DNA of 46,671 nucleotides from Nitrospirales bacterium (GTDB lineage Bacteria > Nitrospirota > Nitrospiria > Nitrospirales > UBA8639): NCBI GenBank assembly GCA_009377845.1, contig WHTE01000011.1, forward strand, positions 1-46,671. Reading direction: 5' to 3'. A model generated the notes under the pieces. The model had not been told where the DNA came from. It ran no database searches and saw only the letters and a program-made list of their open reading frames with translations. This document shows positions 25,591-35,090 of this stretch, one piece after another. Each line of letters opens with the position of its first letter. The first letter of the stretch is position 1. A program made the translations under genes and the position numbers.

Positions 25591-27576
25591 ATGAATCTAC
25601 AATTACCTCCCTACTTAACTGTCTATGGTGCCATAGGTGGAATCACCCTAGTGGTGGGACTACTTGTCGTTTTCCCTTCCTATGCAGAGGAGAAGGGTGC
25701 ATCCCGGGAGATTCCGTCTCTCGCTCATGATTCTGCCGAAGAGCACCTGCGGCTGGGTGTTGATTTTTTTCTCACTGACGGACTGGATGTGGCCATCGAG
25801 GAATTTCGGGAGGCTGCCCGTCAGCGGCCTGGCTATGCTGACGCTTATCATAATCTTGGGGTGGCCCTGGCCAAAACCGGTGATTTAACCGGGGCCCTTG
25901 GGGCCTGGTCGCAAGCAGAGCGCCTGAATGTGCAGGCTGTGTCATTGCGCTACCACTTGTCTGCCCTGGTTTCCTTTAACTATGGCATCTCCCTGGTGCG
26001 TGATGGCCGCCTTAAGGAGGCCATGGAGCAATGGCAGGGGGCACTTCGGATTCAGCCTGATTTTCCGGAAGCCCATTATGCCTTGGGATTAGGCTATTTG
26101 GCCGCCAGTAATCCTGTCCCGGCTGTGGCACATTTACAAGAGACGCTTCACCATGCTTCCGATTGGCCGAATGTCCATGAAGCGTTGGGGTTGGCCTATT
26201 ATGAATCGCATGAATATGTCTTGGCCGAACAGGCCTGGCGTCAGGCGCTGGCTTTGAAACCCGATTTCCCCAAGGTGCATGCCAATTTGGGATTGCTCCG
26301 TTTACAAGAGGGAAATTATCAGGAGGCGATCAGGCATTCTCGTGAAGCGTTGACACTCCAACCGGAACTCGTGGCGGCTCATTACAATGTAGGCGTGGCG
26401 TTGTTTGCCAAAGGAGACGAGGCTGCAAGTGTGCAACCGCTGGAAATGGCCCTCTCTTTAGATTCCCGGTTGACTTCAGCCAGGTTACTGCTTGGCGTCG
26501 TGTGGAGTCGAATGGGAAATTGGGCGCAGGCCGCGTCTATTTGGCGCGAAGCCCTCCGTCAGGATCCCTTTGCCCCAGATGGTGTGTGGCTGCATTACAA
26601 TTTGGGATTAGCTATGGCTGCGATGGGAAATGTAAACGAAGCCGTCACGGAATTTCTGGCGGTGGCCGGGCATCGTCCTGAATGGGCTCCAGGGTGGTCT
26701 CAGTTGGGCTCGGCGCTTATGGCGAAGCGCCAATGGGGGAGAGCAGTGGATGCCCTGGAAACCGCTGCCCGGTTGCAACCGGGTTGGGGCCACCTCCATT
26801 TTTCCATGGGGAAAGCGCACGCTGAACAAGGGAAGTTGTCTCAGGCTGTCGACTCCTTTCAACGTGCGGTAGAGTTGGAGCCTCGTTTTGTGGACGGGTG
26901 GTTTCATTTGGGCGTGGTCCTTCGTGCTCAGAACCGATCGGATGAAGCGGTCGAGCCGCTTCGGTTAGCGGCGGAAGGCGGATCCGCAGAAGCCCAGAGC
27001 CTTTTGGCTTCGATGTATGCCAATGGAAATGGCGTGGATCGCAACATGCCCTTGGCTATGTTGTGGTGGTTTCGGAGTAGCCATACGTCGATTTCTGATG
27101 AGATTACGCAGACGGCCAAGGATCAGCTCTCACACCTTCGTCAAGGCCTTCACCGCCACCTCTTTCCACCCAATGACCGGCAGGATGTGTTCACCGGCTT
27201 TGGCCTGATTCGGCAGGATCTTCACCACCACGCTCCTCTCCACCGCTTGTCCGCCCAGGTGGTCAACGGAGAGATGACCTGGGATCATGTGACTCCGACC
27301 GGGCCGGTTCTGGCATGGGCGATTGAGCATGCTCTGGCATTGGACCGGTCTGCCCAGCACAAACTTCATGCCTGGTATGTGGAGGGCGAGGTTGGCCGGT
27401 TGGTTCCGGCAGATCCTCAAATTCGAACGTATTTTATTCGCACGGCGAAAGAAGGAGATCCTTTTTCCTGTCAGGTGGTGCGAACCTTTGCCGCCGATTC
27501 CTCAAACCCCTCTAGTGCAGACTGGCAAACGGCATTAAAGGGGTGTCCGGAACAGCCGGTGGGACCACGATTTTAA
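25591..27576 (+). CDS. Large TPR protein with Sel1-like repeat
   Basis: A 661-residue exported or membrane-anchored protein. A hydrophobic segment (about 13-30) precedes a probable cleavage or anchor site near SYAEEK. From about residue 50 to 470 I count roughly eleven to twelve tetratricopeptide repeats (for example YADAYHNLGVALAKTGDLTG, PEAHYALGLGYLAA, VAAHYNVGVALFAKGD, GHLHFSMGKAHAEQG), followed by one Sel1-like repeat (AQSLLASMYANGNGVDRNMP then LAMLWWF). The last ~150 residues form a separate domain (LRQDLHHHAPLHRLSAQ, ALALDRSAQHKLHAWYV) of unknown role. TPR solenoids assemble complexes. It is followed 46 bp later by the CHASE2-sigma54 activator, so both likely form one operon and may share a signalling role. 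Confidence 0.82.
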   Translation: MNLQLPPYLTVYGAIGGITLVVGLLVVFPSYAEEKGASREIPSLAHDSAEEHLRLGVDFFLTDGLDVAIEEFREAARQRPGYADAYHNLGVALAKTGDLTGALGAWSQAERLNVQAVSLRYHLSALVSFNYGISLVRDGRLKEAMEQWQGALRIQPDFPEAHYALGLGYLAASNPVPAVAHLQETLHHASDWPNVHEALGLAYYESHEYVLAEQAWRQALALKPDFPKVHANLGLLRLQEGNYQEAIRHSREALTLQPELVAAHYNVGVALFAKGDEAASVQPLEMALSLDSRLTSARLLLGVVWSRMGNWAQAASIWREALRQDPFAPDGVWLHYNLGLAMAAMGNVNEAVTEFLAVAGHRPEWAPGWSQLGSALMAKRQWGRAVDALETAARLQPGWGHLHFSMGKAHAEQGKLSQAVDSFQRAVELEPRFVDGWFHLGVVLRAQNRSDEAVEPLRLAAEGGSAEAQSLLASMYANGNGVDRNMPLAMLWWFRSSHTSISDEITQTAKDQLSHLRQGLHRHLFPPNDRQDVFTGFGLIRQDLHHHAPLHRLSAQVVNGEMTWDHVTPTGPVLAWAIEHALALDRSAQHKLHAWYVEGEVGRLVPADPQIRTYFIRTAKEGDPFSCQVVRTFAADSSNPSSADWQTALKGCPEQPVGPRF

Positions 27577-27622
27577 TTTCTAGCCATGTTTCACACATTG
27601 AGATGGTGGTTTCTAATCCTAC

Positions 27623-30229
27623 ATGCGTAAAAAATCTATGACGGATCGATCCAGAACAATAGGGTCGGCCCTTGCCCTTTCCCTATTGGCCACCGTGGTG
27701 GCCGTCGGTTTCTCGCAGATCGTTCCCCAAGGAGAACGATGGTTGACCGATAGGCAACTGGCGCACATGCCTCCTGGACCTGTCGATCCTTCTATTATGT
27801 TGGTGACCGCAAAGGAGAACACGAGTCCGGCGTTGTGCGGGGAAGGACGATGGAATTTTGCTGTTATGGAAGCCACTCTGCTGGCCCTTCATGAAGCCGG
27901 AGCCGCGGTCATCGTTCCCTCAATGGATGTTTCAGCGCCTATCGCCTCCGAATGTGGTGGATTGCCGGGGCTGGTTCGACTGGCCGAAGTGACAAAACGA
28001 GTTGGGTCTGTAGTCTACCCTGATTCGGTCCCTCCCCCCTTGGCGGACGCGGCAACCGCTTTAGGGACGCTGGCATTGGTACCTGATGACGATGGGGTAT
28101 TTCGAAGGGTGAAGTCCTCTTTTCCCTCTGCCGGTCCTTCGCCTCATCCACCGATCGGGCTGGCAATCGCCTCGTTCGTTTCGAAGACGGCAACGGCTAT
28201 CAAGCCGGGGGCCATTGGCAATCAGCTTCGATTCGTTGGAGGCTGGAACAATCCTCCATTCCCCAACCATGTCTTTGCCGACGTGTGGAACACAATCCAG
28301 AGCGGGGATCGCGATCAATTGGCAAATATGTTTCGAGGAAAAGTGGTAATCATTTTTTCTTTGGGGTCAAAGAACTCAACTCTTTCGACGCCGTGGGAAT
28401 TCGCCGTTCCGGTAGAATTTCTTCATGCCCTGGTGGTCAACGCTGTGCTGACCAATGGGTGGGTCTCCACGCCTCCCTTGTTGGGCGCCTTTCTTGTGAC
28501 TGGTAGCGTAGGCATGCTGCTCGCTTTTATCATTCTTGGTGAGACCCCTCTGCCACGCCTTGGAGTGATGGGTCTGGCAAGTGTTCTTCTTGCGGGGCTT
28601 GCTCTTTTTTGTGGACTTCGCCTGGGTTGGGTGTGGCCAATTTTTAGCACAGGATTGGCTTGGGGAATGACGATAGGAGGAGCGATTTTCTGGCGGTCGT
28701 TCATGTCTCAGTCGATCATTCAACGGCGGATCGCCCAGGGGCGACAGCAGTTATGGCAATTGGAAAACGAATTGATCGAGAAACAGCATCATGTTCGGGA
28801 ACTCGAGACTCAACTTCATGCTGCGCAAGACCACGCAAATCAGTCGGCGACGGTTATCGAGGGATTACAAGTCTTGCAAGGTGGCGTATATCGCCAACTC
28901 GAGATTTCTCAAGCCGGGATGGAGGAAACTCTGCGACAGATTGACGGGTTAAAAGAAGAATTGGAGAATCTCCGTCAGCAGGTGCCGGCATCTCAAAAGG
29001 CCTTTCATCTGACGCCGGTTCCCGGCGACAGCCAGGCATTATTACAAGAATGTGCATCTTTTCAGATTCTGACCCGTGATCCTTCGATCCTTCGCGCCTT
29101 TCAGGATTTAAAAAAAGCGGCGGTCACGCAGAATCCCATTCTCCTGCTTGGAGAAACGGGCACGGGTAAAGAGGTGTTTGCTAAAGCGGCTCACGCGCTG
29201 AGTCCTCGGCATCAGGGGCCATTTGTTTCGGTAAATATGGCTGCCATCCGGTCGGAATTATTTGAGGGGGAATTGTTTGGGCATGTGAAAGGAGCCTTTA
29301 CCGGGGCGGTCGGCCGCAAGGGACATATCGAGACGGCGAATGGCGGAACGCTCTTTTTGGATGAAGTGGGCGAACTCCCATCCGATCTGCAAGCAAAATT
29401 GCTTCGGTTTTTGGAGGACGGGTCATTTCACCGGGTAGGAGAAAGTCAACTGACGCAGGTGGATGTGCGAATTATCGCGGCGACGAATCGCGACCTTCAG
29501 AAAGATGTGGAGGGGGGCCGATACCGGGAAGATCTGTATTACCGGTTACGCAGTATTGTGTTGATCCTGCCTCCTCTCCGGCAGCGGGGGCAGGAAGACC
29601 GCCTGCTGTTGGCTCAATCATTCCTTCAGCATTTTTCCGGGCAACAGCATCGAATGGATTTGGAGTTCACGCAAGGAGCGCTGGATGCGATCATGGCCTA
29701 TCAGTGGCCGGGTAATATTCGAGAACTTCGGCAAACCGTGGCCCAGGCAGTAGCATTGGCTACGGGTTCCCTCATTACCGAAGCGGATCTACACCTCAGT
29801 GGTCCGGTGACACTCTTAGCGACGGGTGAAGGACAAGGGAAGGAGGAATTGGGGCGATTGGAGGACTCCATGGTGTTGGAATGCCTGCGCCGTCATGGAT
29901 TCGATATGCAGGCGACGGCCAAGGCCTTAGGGTGGGATCGCAGCACGGTCACCCAGCGGTTGAAAGGTCTCGGATTTCAAGCGCTGGTAGCCTATCAAGG
30001 GAATATTGAAGCGGCGGCTCAATCGCTGGCCGGGGATGTCGCATTGAGGCGGGTGGTTGAGGGACGGTTACGCGAGTATTCGAAAAATTTGCTCCCTTCT
30101 TCCAAACACTATTCGTCTGTTGAAGAGGCTGTTGCCGACTGCCGAAGACGGTTTCGCAATCTGCCGGAGCGGCATTTTCCGGCCGTGGAGCAGTTAGTGC
30201 ATCAGCGTTTTTCAACCCCAGGCGGGTGA
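27623..30229 (+). CDS. Membrane-bound CHASE2 sensor with sigma54-activator AAA+ and HTH domains
   Basis: An 868-residue one-piece sensor-regulator. Residues 13-33 are a membrane helix, about 35-270 a periplasmic CHASE2-like sensory domain, then three membrane helices (about 283-303, 310-334 and 335-357), a coiled coil (about 370-455) and a sigma54-interaction AAA+ ATPase (about 480-715). The ATPase has Walker A GETGTGKE (about 511-518), GAFTGA (about 557-562), which contacts sigma54, Walker B GGTLFLDEVGELP (about 574-586) and the R-finger region. The C-terminus has a Fis-type helix-turn-helix (MQATAKALGWDRSTVTQRLK) and probably a second related helix pair (GNIEAAAQSLAGD). It should activate sigma54 promoters in response to a periplasmic signal. 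CHASE2 is more often joined to cyclases or kinases. Confidence 0.9.
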   Translation: MRKKSMTDRSRTIGSALALSLLATVVAVGFSQIVPQGERWLTDRQLAHMPPGPVDPSIMLVTAKENTSPALCGEGRWNFAVMEATLLALHEAGAAVIVPSMDVSAPIASECGGLPGLVRLAEVTKRVGSVVYPDSVPPPLADAATALGTLALVPDDDGVFRRVKSSFPSAGPSPHPPIGLAIASFVSKTATAIKPGAIGNQLRFVGGWNNPPFPNHVFADVWNTIQSGDRDQLANMFRGKVVIIFSLGSKNSTLSTPWEFAVPVEFLHALVVNAVLTNGWVSTPPLLGAFLVTGSVGMLLAFIILGETPLPRLGVMGLASVLLAGLALFCGLRLGWVWPIFSTGLAWGMTIGGAIFWRSFMSQSIIQRRIAQGRQQLWQLENELIEKQHHVRELETQLHAAQDHANQSATVIEGLQVLQGGVYRQLEISQAGMEETLRQIDGLKEELENLRQQVPASQKAFHLTPVPGDSQALLQECASFQILTRDPSILRAFQDLKKAAVTQNPILLLGETGTGKEVFAKAAHALSPRHQGPFVSVNMAAIRSELFEGELFGHVKGAFTGAVGRKGHIETANGGTLFLDEVGELPSDLQAKLLRFLEDGSFHRVGESQLTQVDVRIIAATNRDLQKDVEGGRYREDLYYRLRSIVLILPPLRQRGQEDRLLLAQSFLQHFSGQQHRMDLEFTQGALDAIMAYQWPGNIRELRQTVAQAVALATGSLITEADLHLSGPVTLLATGEGQGKEELGRLEDSMVLECLRRHGFDMQATAKALGWDRSTVTQRLKGLGFQALVAYQGNIEAAAQSLAGDVALRRVVEGRLREYSKNLLPSSKHYSSVEEAVADCRRRFRNLPERHFPAVEQLVHQRFSTPGG

Positions 30230-30447
30230 AAAAGTATTCCGCCTTCATTTCCTTGGTCTATACTCCATTCTCGATCCCAACAGAATGTTTAAAAAAGACC
30301 AAGTTTCTCCCTTGCCTATCCCTGGCAAAGGAGGAGTCGTGCCTTCTCTCGTGGCAGCCGCAAGTTGCAAACCAAACGTATACTCTGTGTCGTACGGTGA
30401 ACTTCTACGCGAGCCGAGAGCAAAATGGGGGATTTTCTCAATATCCG

Positions 30448-30957
30448 TTACGCCGGAATGAATTTCAACGCGGCCGAATTAATGCAATACCGTAACCCCG
30501 TCGGTGGGGGCCCGTCATCAAACAGGTGCCCCTGATGACCGCCGCATCGGGCGCAATGGACTTCGGTGCGCGGATAAATCAATTTCCAATCGGTTCGAGT
30601 CTCAATGACCTTCTCCGAAATCGGTTGCCAAAAACTGGGCCACCCGGTTCCGCTGTCGAATTTCGTGTCAGAAGAAAAAAGCGGCAACACGCATCCCGCA
30701 CATTGGTAAATGCCTTTCGCTTTGCTTTGGTGATATTCATTGGTGAAGGGTGGCTCCGTATCTTCCTGGCGTAACACCCGATATTGCATGGGGGTCAAGA
30801 GAGCCTTCCACTCATTATCCGTTTTGGTTATTTTCGTGATGTCCGACCCCCCGGTTGAGGGATTGGGAGCGGCCAAAGACACCCCTAGCGATTTTGCCAG
30901 TACTCCGAAACCCAATGCCACGCCGACTTTCATAAGATTCCTCCTCTTGATAGACAT
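30448..30957 (-). CDS. msrB: Exported peptide-methionine (R)-S-oxide reductase MsrB
   Basis: A 169-residue MsrB that reduces the R epimer of methionine sulfoxide in proteins. Zinc cysteines lie in QCAGC (Cys86, Cys89) and HCARC (Cys135, Cys138), and the catalytic Cys158 is in [18 protein letters not shown] and [12 protein letters not shown] are family motifs. The N-terminus is a signal peptide with KRRNLMK, close to the twin-arginine consensus, then [15 protein letters not shown], so the enzyme is probably exported, perhaps by the Tat route, and repairs periplasmic proteins. The recycling cysteine typical of cytosolic forms cannot be identified with certainty. It is divergent from the hpf-like gene across 240 bp. 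Confidence 0.93.
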   Translation of the reverse strand: MSIKRRNLMKVGVALGFGVLAKSLGVSLAAPNPSTGGSDITKITKTDNEWKALLTPMQYRVLRQEDTEPPFTNEYHQSKAKGIYQCAGCVLPLFSSDTKFDSGTGWPSFWQPISEKVIETRTDWKLIYPRTEVHCARCGGHQGHLFDDGPPPTGLRYCINSAALKFIPA

Positions 30958-31072
30958 ATGATAACCCTCCTTTTATCGGGGACAGGGTAGACCCTCTTAG
31001 GTTTAGCCCAATCGACTGTATTTTACCAGTCTAGCGGACGTAGAAAAAGTTACAGCTTTGGTGAGTAAGCCT

Positions 31073-31101
31073 TTGACTGAACTCAGAGAAGTTTTTACAC
31101 T
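31073..31101 (+). promoter_or_regulatory. Sigma70 promoter of the hpf-like gene
   Basis: TTGACT (31073-31078), a 17-bp spacer and TACACT (31096-31101) form a good sigma70 promoter, giving a leader of about 90 nt before the ATG at 31197. Confidence 0.65.
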
Positions 31102-31196
31102 GTAGGAAACAGAAGAAAGAACAGGGTTGTCTGTTGTGTGGAGGAAAGTGTTTGGGGTTTTAACGGGTTCAACGATTTGCGAAAGAAGGAGTGTCT

Positions 31197-31574
31197 ATGG
31201 CTGAACAAACGCTGGATTTAAAAGTTGAAAGCCGGAACGTTGGCATGACTCCTCGATGGAAAGCCGAAATTGAGCGACGGACTGTGGCGTTGCAGACTGA
31301 TACTATGCGCATCATTCATGCCCGTGTCACGCTCACCAAGAATGCCCACCATAAAAAAGGTGCCGATAACGCGGAAGCGTTGATCGTGATTGCTCTTCCA
31401 CGGCGTCGCACCGTGACGGCCAGAAAAGAATCCAAAACTTTTGAAGAGGCCATTCGCGCAGCCTTTCAGGCGATGGAGCACGAACTGGATAAAATCGAAG
31501 AAAAACGCCTGGCCAGGAATGCCAAGGCCCTAGCCAAAAAGGCGGAAAAAGCTATGGCGTTGACTGCTGTCTGA
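31197..31574 (+). CDS. HPF/RaiA-like ribosome hibernation protein
   Basis: A 125-residue protein with the S30AE fold of short HPF/YfiA proteins, which bind the 30S decoding region and silence ribosomes in stationary phase or stress. The pattern LDLKVESRNVGMTPRWKAEI, then RIIHARVTLTKNAHHKKGAD, then ALIVIALPRRRTVTARKESK, then FEEAIRAAFQAMEHELDKIE follows the family's strand-helix order, and the end is a basic helix (KALAKKAEKAM). The start at ATG 31197 is supported by AAGGAG 5 nt upstream; GTG two codons earlier overlaps that site. A good promoter precedes and a hairpin follows, so it is monocistronic. Confidence 0.8.
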   Translation: MAEQTLDLKVESRNVGMTPRWKAEIERRTVALQTDTMRIIHARVTLTKNAHHKKGADNAEALIVIALPRRRTVTARKESKTFEEAIRAAFQAMEHELDKIEEKRLARNAKALAKKAEKAMALTAV

Positions 31575-31603
31575 AGCAGAGTCACGATCAGGGTTATCAA
31601 TGA

Positions 31604-31628
31604 GCGGGTGGACGTGTTGTCCACCCGC
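31604..31628 (+). terminator. Hairpin after the hpf-like gene
   Basis: GCGGGTGGAC and GTCCACCCGC form a perfect 10-bp stem with a 5-nt loop, 30 bp past the stop codon. It has no strong T run after it. A terminator or a 3' stabilising hairpin is likely. Confidence 0.65.
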
Positions 31629-31846
31629 CGGTGTCTGTGTTCTTATCCTGTTCTCGGTCTCCCTCAAATCTTCACATTCGTAGCATTCTCCAAAAAGTCC
31701 GGCTCTCTTTTGCAGTCTTGTCTTGGAGCTATCGATTCTTGTGATGTTCCGGCCATGGGCCGGGGAAAATTATTCGCCTCCCTTAGAGGCAGAAGTGGTC
31801 AAGAAATGATGTGGCGGGGGAAAGGCAACTTCGCAGGAAACAAAGA

Positions 31847-32069
31847 GGGAGTGTTGAAAAAGGCCGCCGTGCCTGCGCCGGAGCTTCGGCAGGCAGGCCA
31901 GCGGCGTTCTCGCCCCTTGGCCGTGCTCACGTACTCCTCCGTACGCTCCGCCCCTCCAAGAGGCTGCGGCCTTGCTGGACGGACCTTTTTGAACGCTCCC
32001 GTATTTTTTCGTATGGCTCTCGGTGACCAACATGCGAATCAACAGACAAACCATTTTAATTTATTCAGC
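31847..32069. repeat. Dispersed MITE-like repeat, copy A
   Basis: Starts with GGGAGTGTTGAAAAA (31847) and contains a near-complementary TTTTTGAACGCTCCC (31986-32000). After this comes a further ~70 bp (GTATGGCTCTC ... CATGCG-ATCAACAG ... ATTCAGC) that also occurs in the second copy at 38.0-38.4 kb. The interior has GC-rich palindromes (GCCTGC/GCAGGC, CGTAC/GTACG). The interior differs strongly from copy B, while both ends match. No clear target duplication remains. The preceding stretch 31629-31846 and the following ~130 bp up to the next gene hold nothing I recognise except pyrimidine-rich tracts near 32160-32190. Confidence 0.65.
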
Positions 32070-32202
32070 GGTTATCACGAACCTTTGGCTCACCCGTGCA
32101 TCATGAAAATAGCAGAGGGAGAAGGGAGGGAGCCGGAAGGAAAGGACTGACGAGTCTTGATCTCCTCACTTCTCACTTTTGACTTATTTATTACACAATC
32201 CC

Positions 32203-33630
32203 TTACGTTGCCGGAATATGGAGCAGTTCCCTGCCCGCCTTCATAATCTCAGCGAGTCGCTCAGGAGTTTTGGCTTCGCCGTAGCATCGGACGATGGGTT
32301 CAGTACCGGACGGTCGAATGAGATACCACCCGCCATCGGGCAGTATCAGTTTGCAGCCATCCAGTTTATTGACATGGATGATCTCCACTCCTGCAAACGC
32401 GGAAGGCGGATGATCAAGCACCTGCTTGACCTGCGCCCGGACGTGTTCGCTGAGTGTCAGATCCTGTCGTGTCGTGAACGAGGCCCCGATACGCTTAAAA
32501 AGATCTTTCAGTAACTCCTGAACGGTCTGTCCCGTAAATGCCACCATCTCCGCGACCAGCGCCCCGGCTAAAATACCATCTTTTTCCGGCACATGGCCCT
32601 TGATGGATAAACCTGCGCTTTCTTCTCCGCCAAAAACAACTTCCCCCTTCGCGAGTAATTCACCGATGTATTTGAATCCTACCGGGGTTTCGTGGACGGT
32701 CAGTCCATGGTGAGCCGCCACGGCATCAATGAGATGAGTGGTGGCGACGGAGCGTGCGACTCCCCCGGTCCATTGCCGACTGCGAATGAGATAATCCAGC
32801 AATACGGCCAATATATAGTTGGCTTGAATAAAGGTGCCGTCGGCGTCCACGATTCCAAACCGGTCTCCGCCTCCGTCGGTGGCAAGCCCGAGATGCGCGC
32901 CTTCGCGGCGAACGGTATCTTTCAGGTCCTGAAGTGTCTCGTCGGTCGGTTCCGGCCGAAAGCCTCCAAAATAGGGATCCCGCCAATGGTGTAAGACGGC
33001 CATTTTCGCACCGGCCTGCCGAAGAAATTCGTCCAGATAATTTCTGGTGGTTCCGAACAGTGGATCAAAAATGACCCGAATCCGGCCGTTCCGAATGCGG
33101 TCGCGATCCACATGTTGTTCCAGTGCTTTGAGATAGTCGGGTTGTGGATCGAAATACCGCACCATGCCTTCGTTTTTGGCGCGTTCCCAGGGGAACCATT
33201 TGATGTATTCTCCATGCAACAGGGGAAGGATGCGGAGTTCAATGGCTTTGGTTGTTTCAGGCAGCGCCGGCCCTCCCCAATCCGGTGTAAATTTGATCCC
33301 ATTCCATTCAGGAGGATTGTGGCTGGCGGAGATGTTGATACCGCCGGCCAGTTTGCGACTAATCACGTGGTAAGAGATGGCTGGAGTCGGGGTATCACGG
33401 TCGCAAATGAGACACGGGATACCATGAGCCGCCATGACTTCTGCGGCCACTTTGGCAAAATGCTCCCCCAAAAACCGTGCGTCGTAGCCGATAAGCATGC
33501 CTTGCTGGCCCAGTTTCTGTTGGCGCAGATATTGAGCGATACCCTGGCACACGACCCGAATGTTCCGGACCGTAAAGTCGTCGGCCACTATGGCCCGCCA
33601 CCCTGAAGTCCCGAATTTAATGGAGTCCAT
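32203..33630 (-). CDS. Phosphoglucomutase/phosphomannomutase family enzyme
   Basis: A 475-residue alpha-D-phosphohexomutase that interconverts 1- and 6-phosphates of glucose or mannose through a phosphoserine. Active-site Ser103 is in NISASHNPPEWNG, metal-binding Asp residues in TDGGGDRFG (about 245-253), the sugar-binding GEESAG (about 335) and the phosphate-binding RPSGTEP near the C-terminus are all present. Length fits this family. Specificity between glucose, mannose and glucosamine cannot be read; the GEESAG loop favours glucose/mannose over GlmM. Cytosolic. It lies downstream of repeat copy A and is not obviously in an operon. Confidence 0.93.
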   Translation of the reverse strand: MDSIKFGTSGWRAIVADDFTVRNIRVVCQGIAQYLRQQKLGQQGMLIGYDARFLGEHFAKVAAEVMAAHGIPCLICDRDTPTPAISYHVISRKLAGGINISASHNPPEWNGIKFTPDWGGPALPETTKAIELRILPLLHGEYIKWFPWERAKNEGMVRYFDPQPDYLKALEQHVDRDRIRNGRIRVIFDPLFGTTRNYLDEFLRQAGAKMAVLHHWRDPYFGGFRPEPTDETLQDLKDTVRREGAHLGLATDGGGDRFGIVDADGTFIQANYILAVLLDYLIRSRQWTGGVARSVATTHLIDAVAAHHGLTVHETPVGFKYIGELLAKGEVVFGGEESAGLSIKGHVPEKDGILAGALVAEMVAFTGQTVQELLKDLFKRIGASFTTRQDLTLSEHVRAQVKQVLDHPPSAFAGVEIIHVNKLDGCKLILPDGGWYLIRPSGTEPIVRCYGEAKTPERLAEIMKAGRELLHIPAT

Positions 33631-33900
33631 GTTTGATGAATACTCGTAGTGGAGAAGAAATTTCTCAGCAAAAAATAATCAATATATGATTTGGGGCGTT
33701 AGTTCCCAAAAGGGTTACAGAATAGAAGATTTTCCCTCATTTGCCAATCGGATGGCTTGAGTTTATTTCTGATGAACTTCCCAGAAATCGTCTTGAGGGC
33801 CAACTATTACAGTTGGAAGGTAACAAGAAAGTGGCGGAGGTAAAAGTCGTTGGGGGCTTTCCCGGATTGGCGCAACCCGTTAGCCCTGCATATGTGGCGA

Positions 33901-34674
33901 TTACGAGGGGGACAATTCACACCAGACGGGGGTGTGATCCGAAGGTTTATCCAGCCCGCGCGGTTTCCGATCCACATCTGATGAGACTAACCGATCCGTC
34001 GCCTGTGGAGAGAGCAGGAGATGATCAATGCGCAGCCCTTCGTCACGATTCCATCGACCAGCCTGGTAATCCCAATAGGTGTAGAGCCCTATCTCGGTGT
34101 GCAAGGCTCGAAGGGCATCGGTGTACCCGAGGTGACAGAGAGCACGAAAGCGGGCACGGGACTCCGGGCGGCACAGGGCGTCGTCGGCAAATCCCTTTGG
34201 ATCGTAGACATCGTGGTCGGTGGGACATACGTTAAAGTCACCCCCTAACACCACCGCTTCTTCAAGGGCTAAAAGGGATTGCGCGTGAGAGAGGAGTCGG
34301 TCCATCCAGGCGAGTTTATAGGAAAATTTTTCCGTCCCCACTGGATTTCCATTGGGTAAATAAATCGAGGCCACCCGGACGTTTTCCATCACTGCTTCCA
34401 CGTATCGGGCTTGTTCGTCAGAGGGGGCACCCGGCAAGGTGGTGTGTTCCACTTCGATCGGTGCTTTGGAGAGGATCGCGACCCCGTTGTACGTTTTTTG
34501 GCCGACCATCGCCAAATTATAGCCAAGTTCCTCGATTGCCATTCTAGGGAACTGGTCCTCAGTGGCTTTCAGTTCTTGAAGCAGGACAATGTCCGGGTTA
34601 GCCTGTTTGACCCAATCCATCAAATGGGGAATTCGCATGTTAATTGAATTCACATTCCATGTGGCGATTTTCAT
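33901..34674 (-). CDS. xthA: Exodeoxyribonuclease III XthA
   Basis: A 257-residue AP endonuclease/3'-5' exonuclease of the ExoIII/APE1 family acting in base excision repair. The start MKIATWNVNSI fits the family, so ATG 34674 is chosen over the upstream ATG at 34686. Catalytic motifs LLQELKA (Glu), YLPNGNP, LGGDFNVCPTD (Asp, Asn) and the C-terminal RIDHLLLS and SDHTPVW (Asp-His) are intact. The 270-bp spacer 33631-33900 to the mutase gene shows no gene or clear signal. Confidence 0.93.
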   Translation of the reverse strand: MKIATWNVNSINMRIPHLMDWVKQANPDIVLLQELKATEDQFPRMAIEELGYNLAMVGQKTYNGVAILSKAPIEVEHTTLPGAPSDEQARYVEAVMENVRVASIYLPNGNPVGTEKFSYKLAWMDRLLSHAQSLLALEEAVVLGGDFNVCPTDHDVYDPKGFADDALCRPESRARFRALCHLGYTDALRALHTEIGLYTYWDYQAGRWNRDEGLRIDHLLLSPQATDRLVSSDVDRKPRGLDKPSDHTPVWCELSPS

Positions 34675-34770
34675 CGTGGGGCTCATGCTGAGATTTTTCG
34701 AGTGAGAGGGCTCATGTCGTCAGTCATGGGAAGACAAGGTTTTTGTAGGAATGTGCCAACAGGTGACCGC

Positions 34771-35085
34771 TCATGGTGCCTCGGAATTTCGTCGAAAGTC
34801 GATCTGAAAACCCTGAAATTGTTTTTGAAACAGCGTTTTCAGAATAAAGGGAGTAATGCCGAAGAACCACACGCCATAGATACAGATTTCTAAAATATAT
34901 CGGGAGGAGGGAGAGACCATCGCGTTAAAGATCACCGGGACTCCCCATCCGATCGTCAAGCTCACAAACGCAAGAATCACCACGTGTCGCCAAACCAGAA
35001 ACCAGACGAGTTTTAATAACTCCCCATATGTCGGTATCTCCATTATTCTTGTTTTTCCTTTCTCATAAGACATAAGATTCTTCAT
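34771..35085 (-). CDS. Two-helix membrane protein of unknown function
   Basis: A 104-residue protein with two hydrophobic segments (about 27-58 and 67-85), starting 5 bp after the polA stop on the same strand, so probably translationally coupled to polA. The start at ATG 35085 has weak ribosome-site support; ATG 35043 (MEIPTYGELL) has GAAAGGA further upstream and would still keep both helices. No family recognised. The basic C-terminus (KQFQGFQIDFRRNSEAP) is cytosolic if the helices form a hairpin. Confidence 0.6.
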   Translation of the reverse strand: MKNLMSYEKGKTRIMEIPTYGELLKLVWFLVWRHVVILAFVSLTIGWGVPVIFNAMVSPSSRYILEICIYGVWFFGITPFILKTLFQKQFQGFQIDFRRNSEAP

Positions 35086-35090
35086 GGTTC

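Noticed and set aside
31608-32150. Plus-strand frame of 180 codons across repeat copy A
   Set aside because: Low-complexity reading through palindromes and a hairpin, with no ribosome site or domain.
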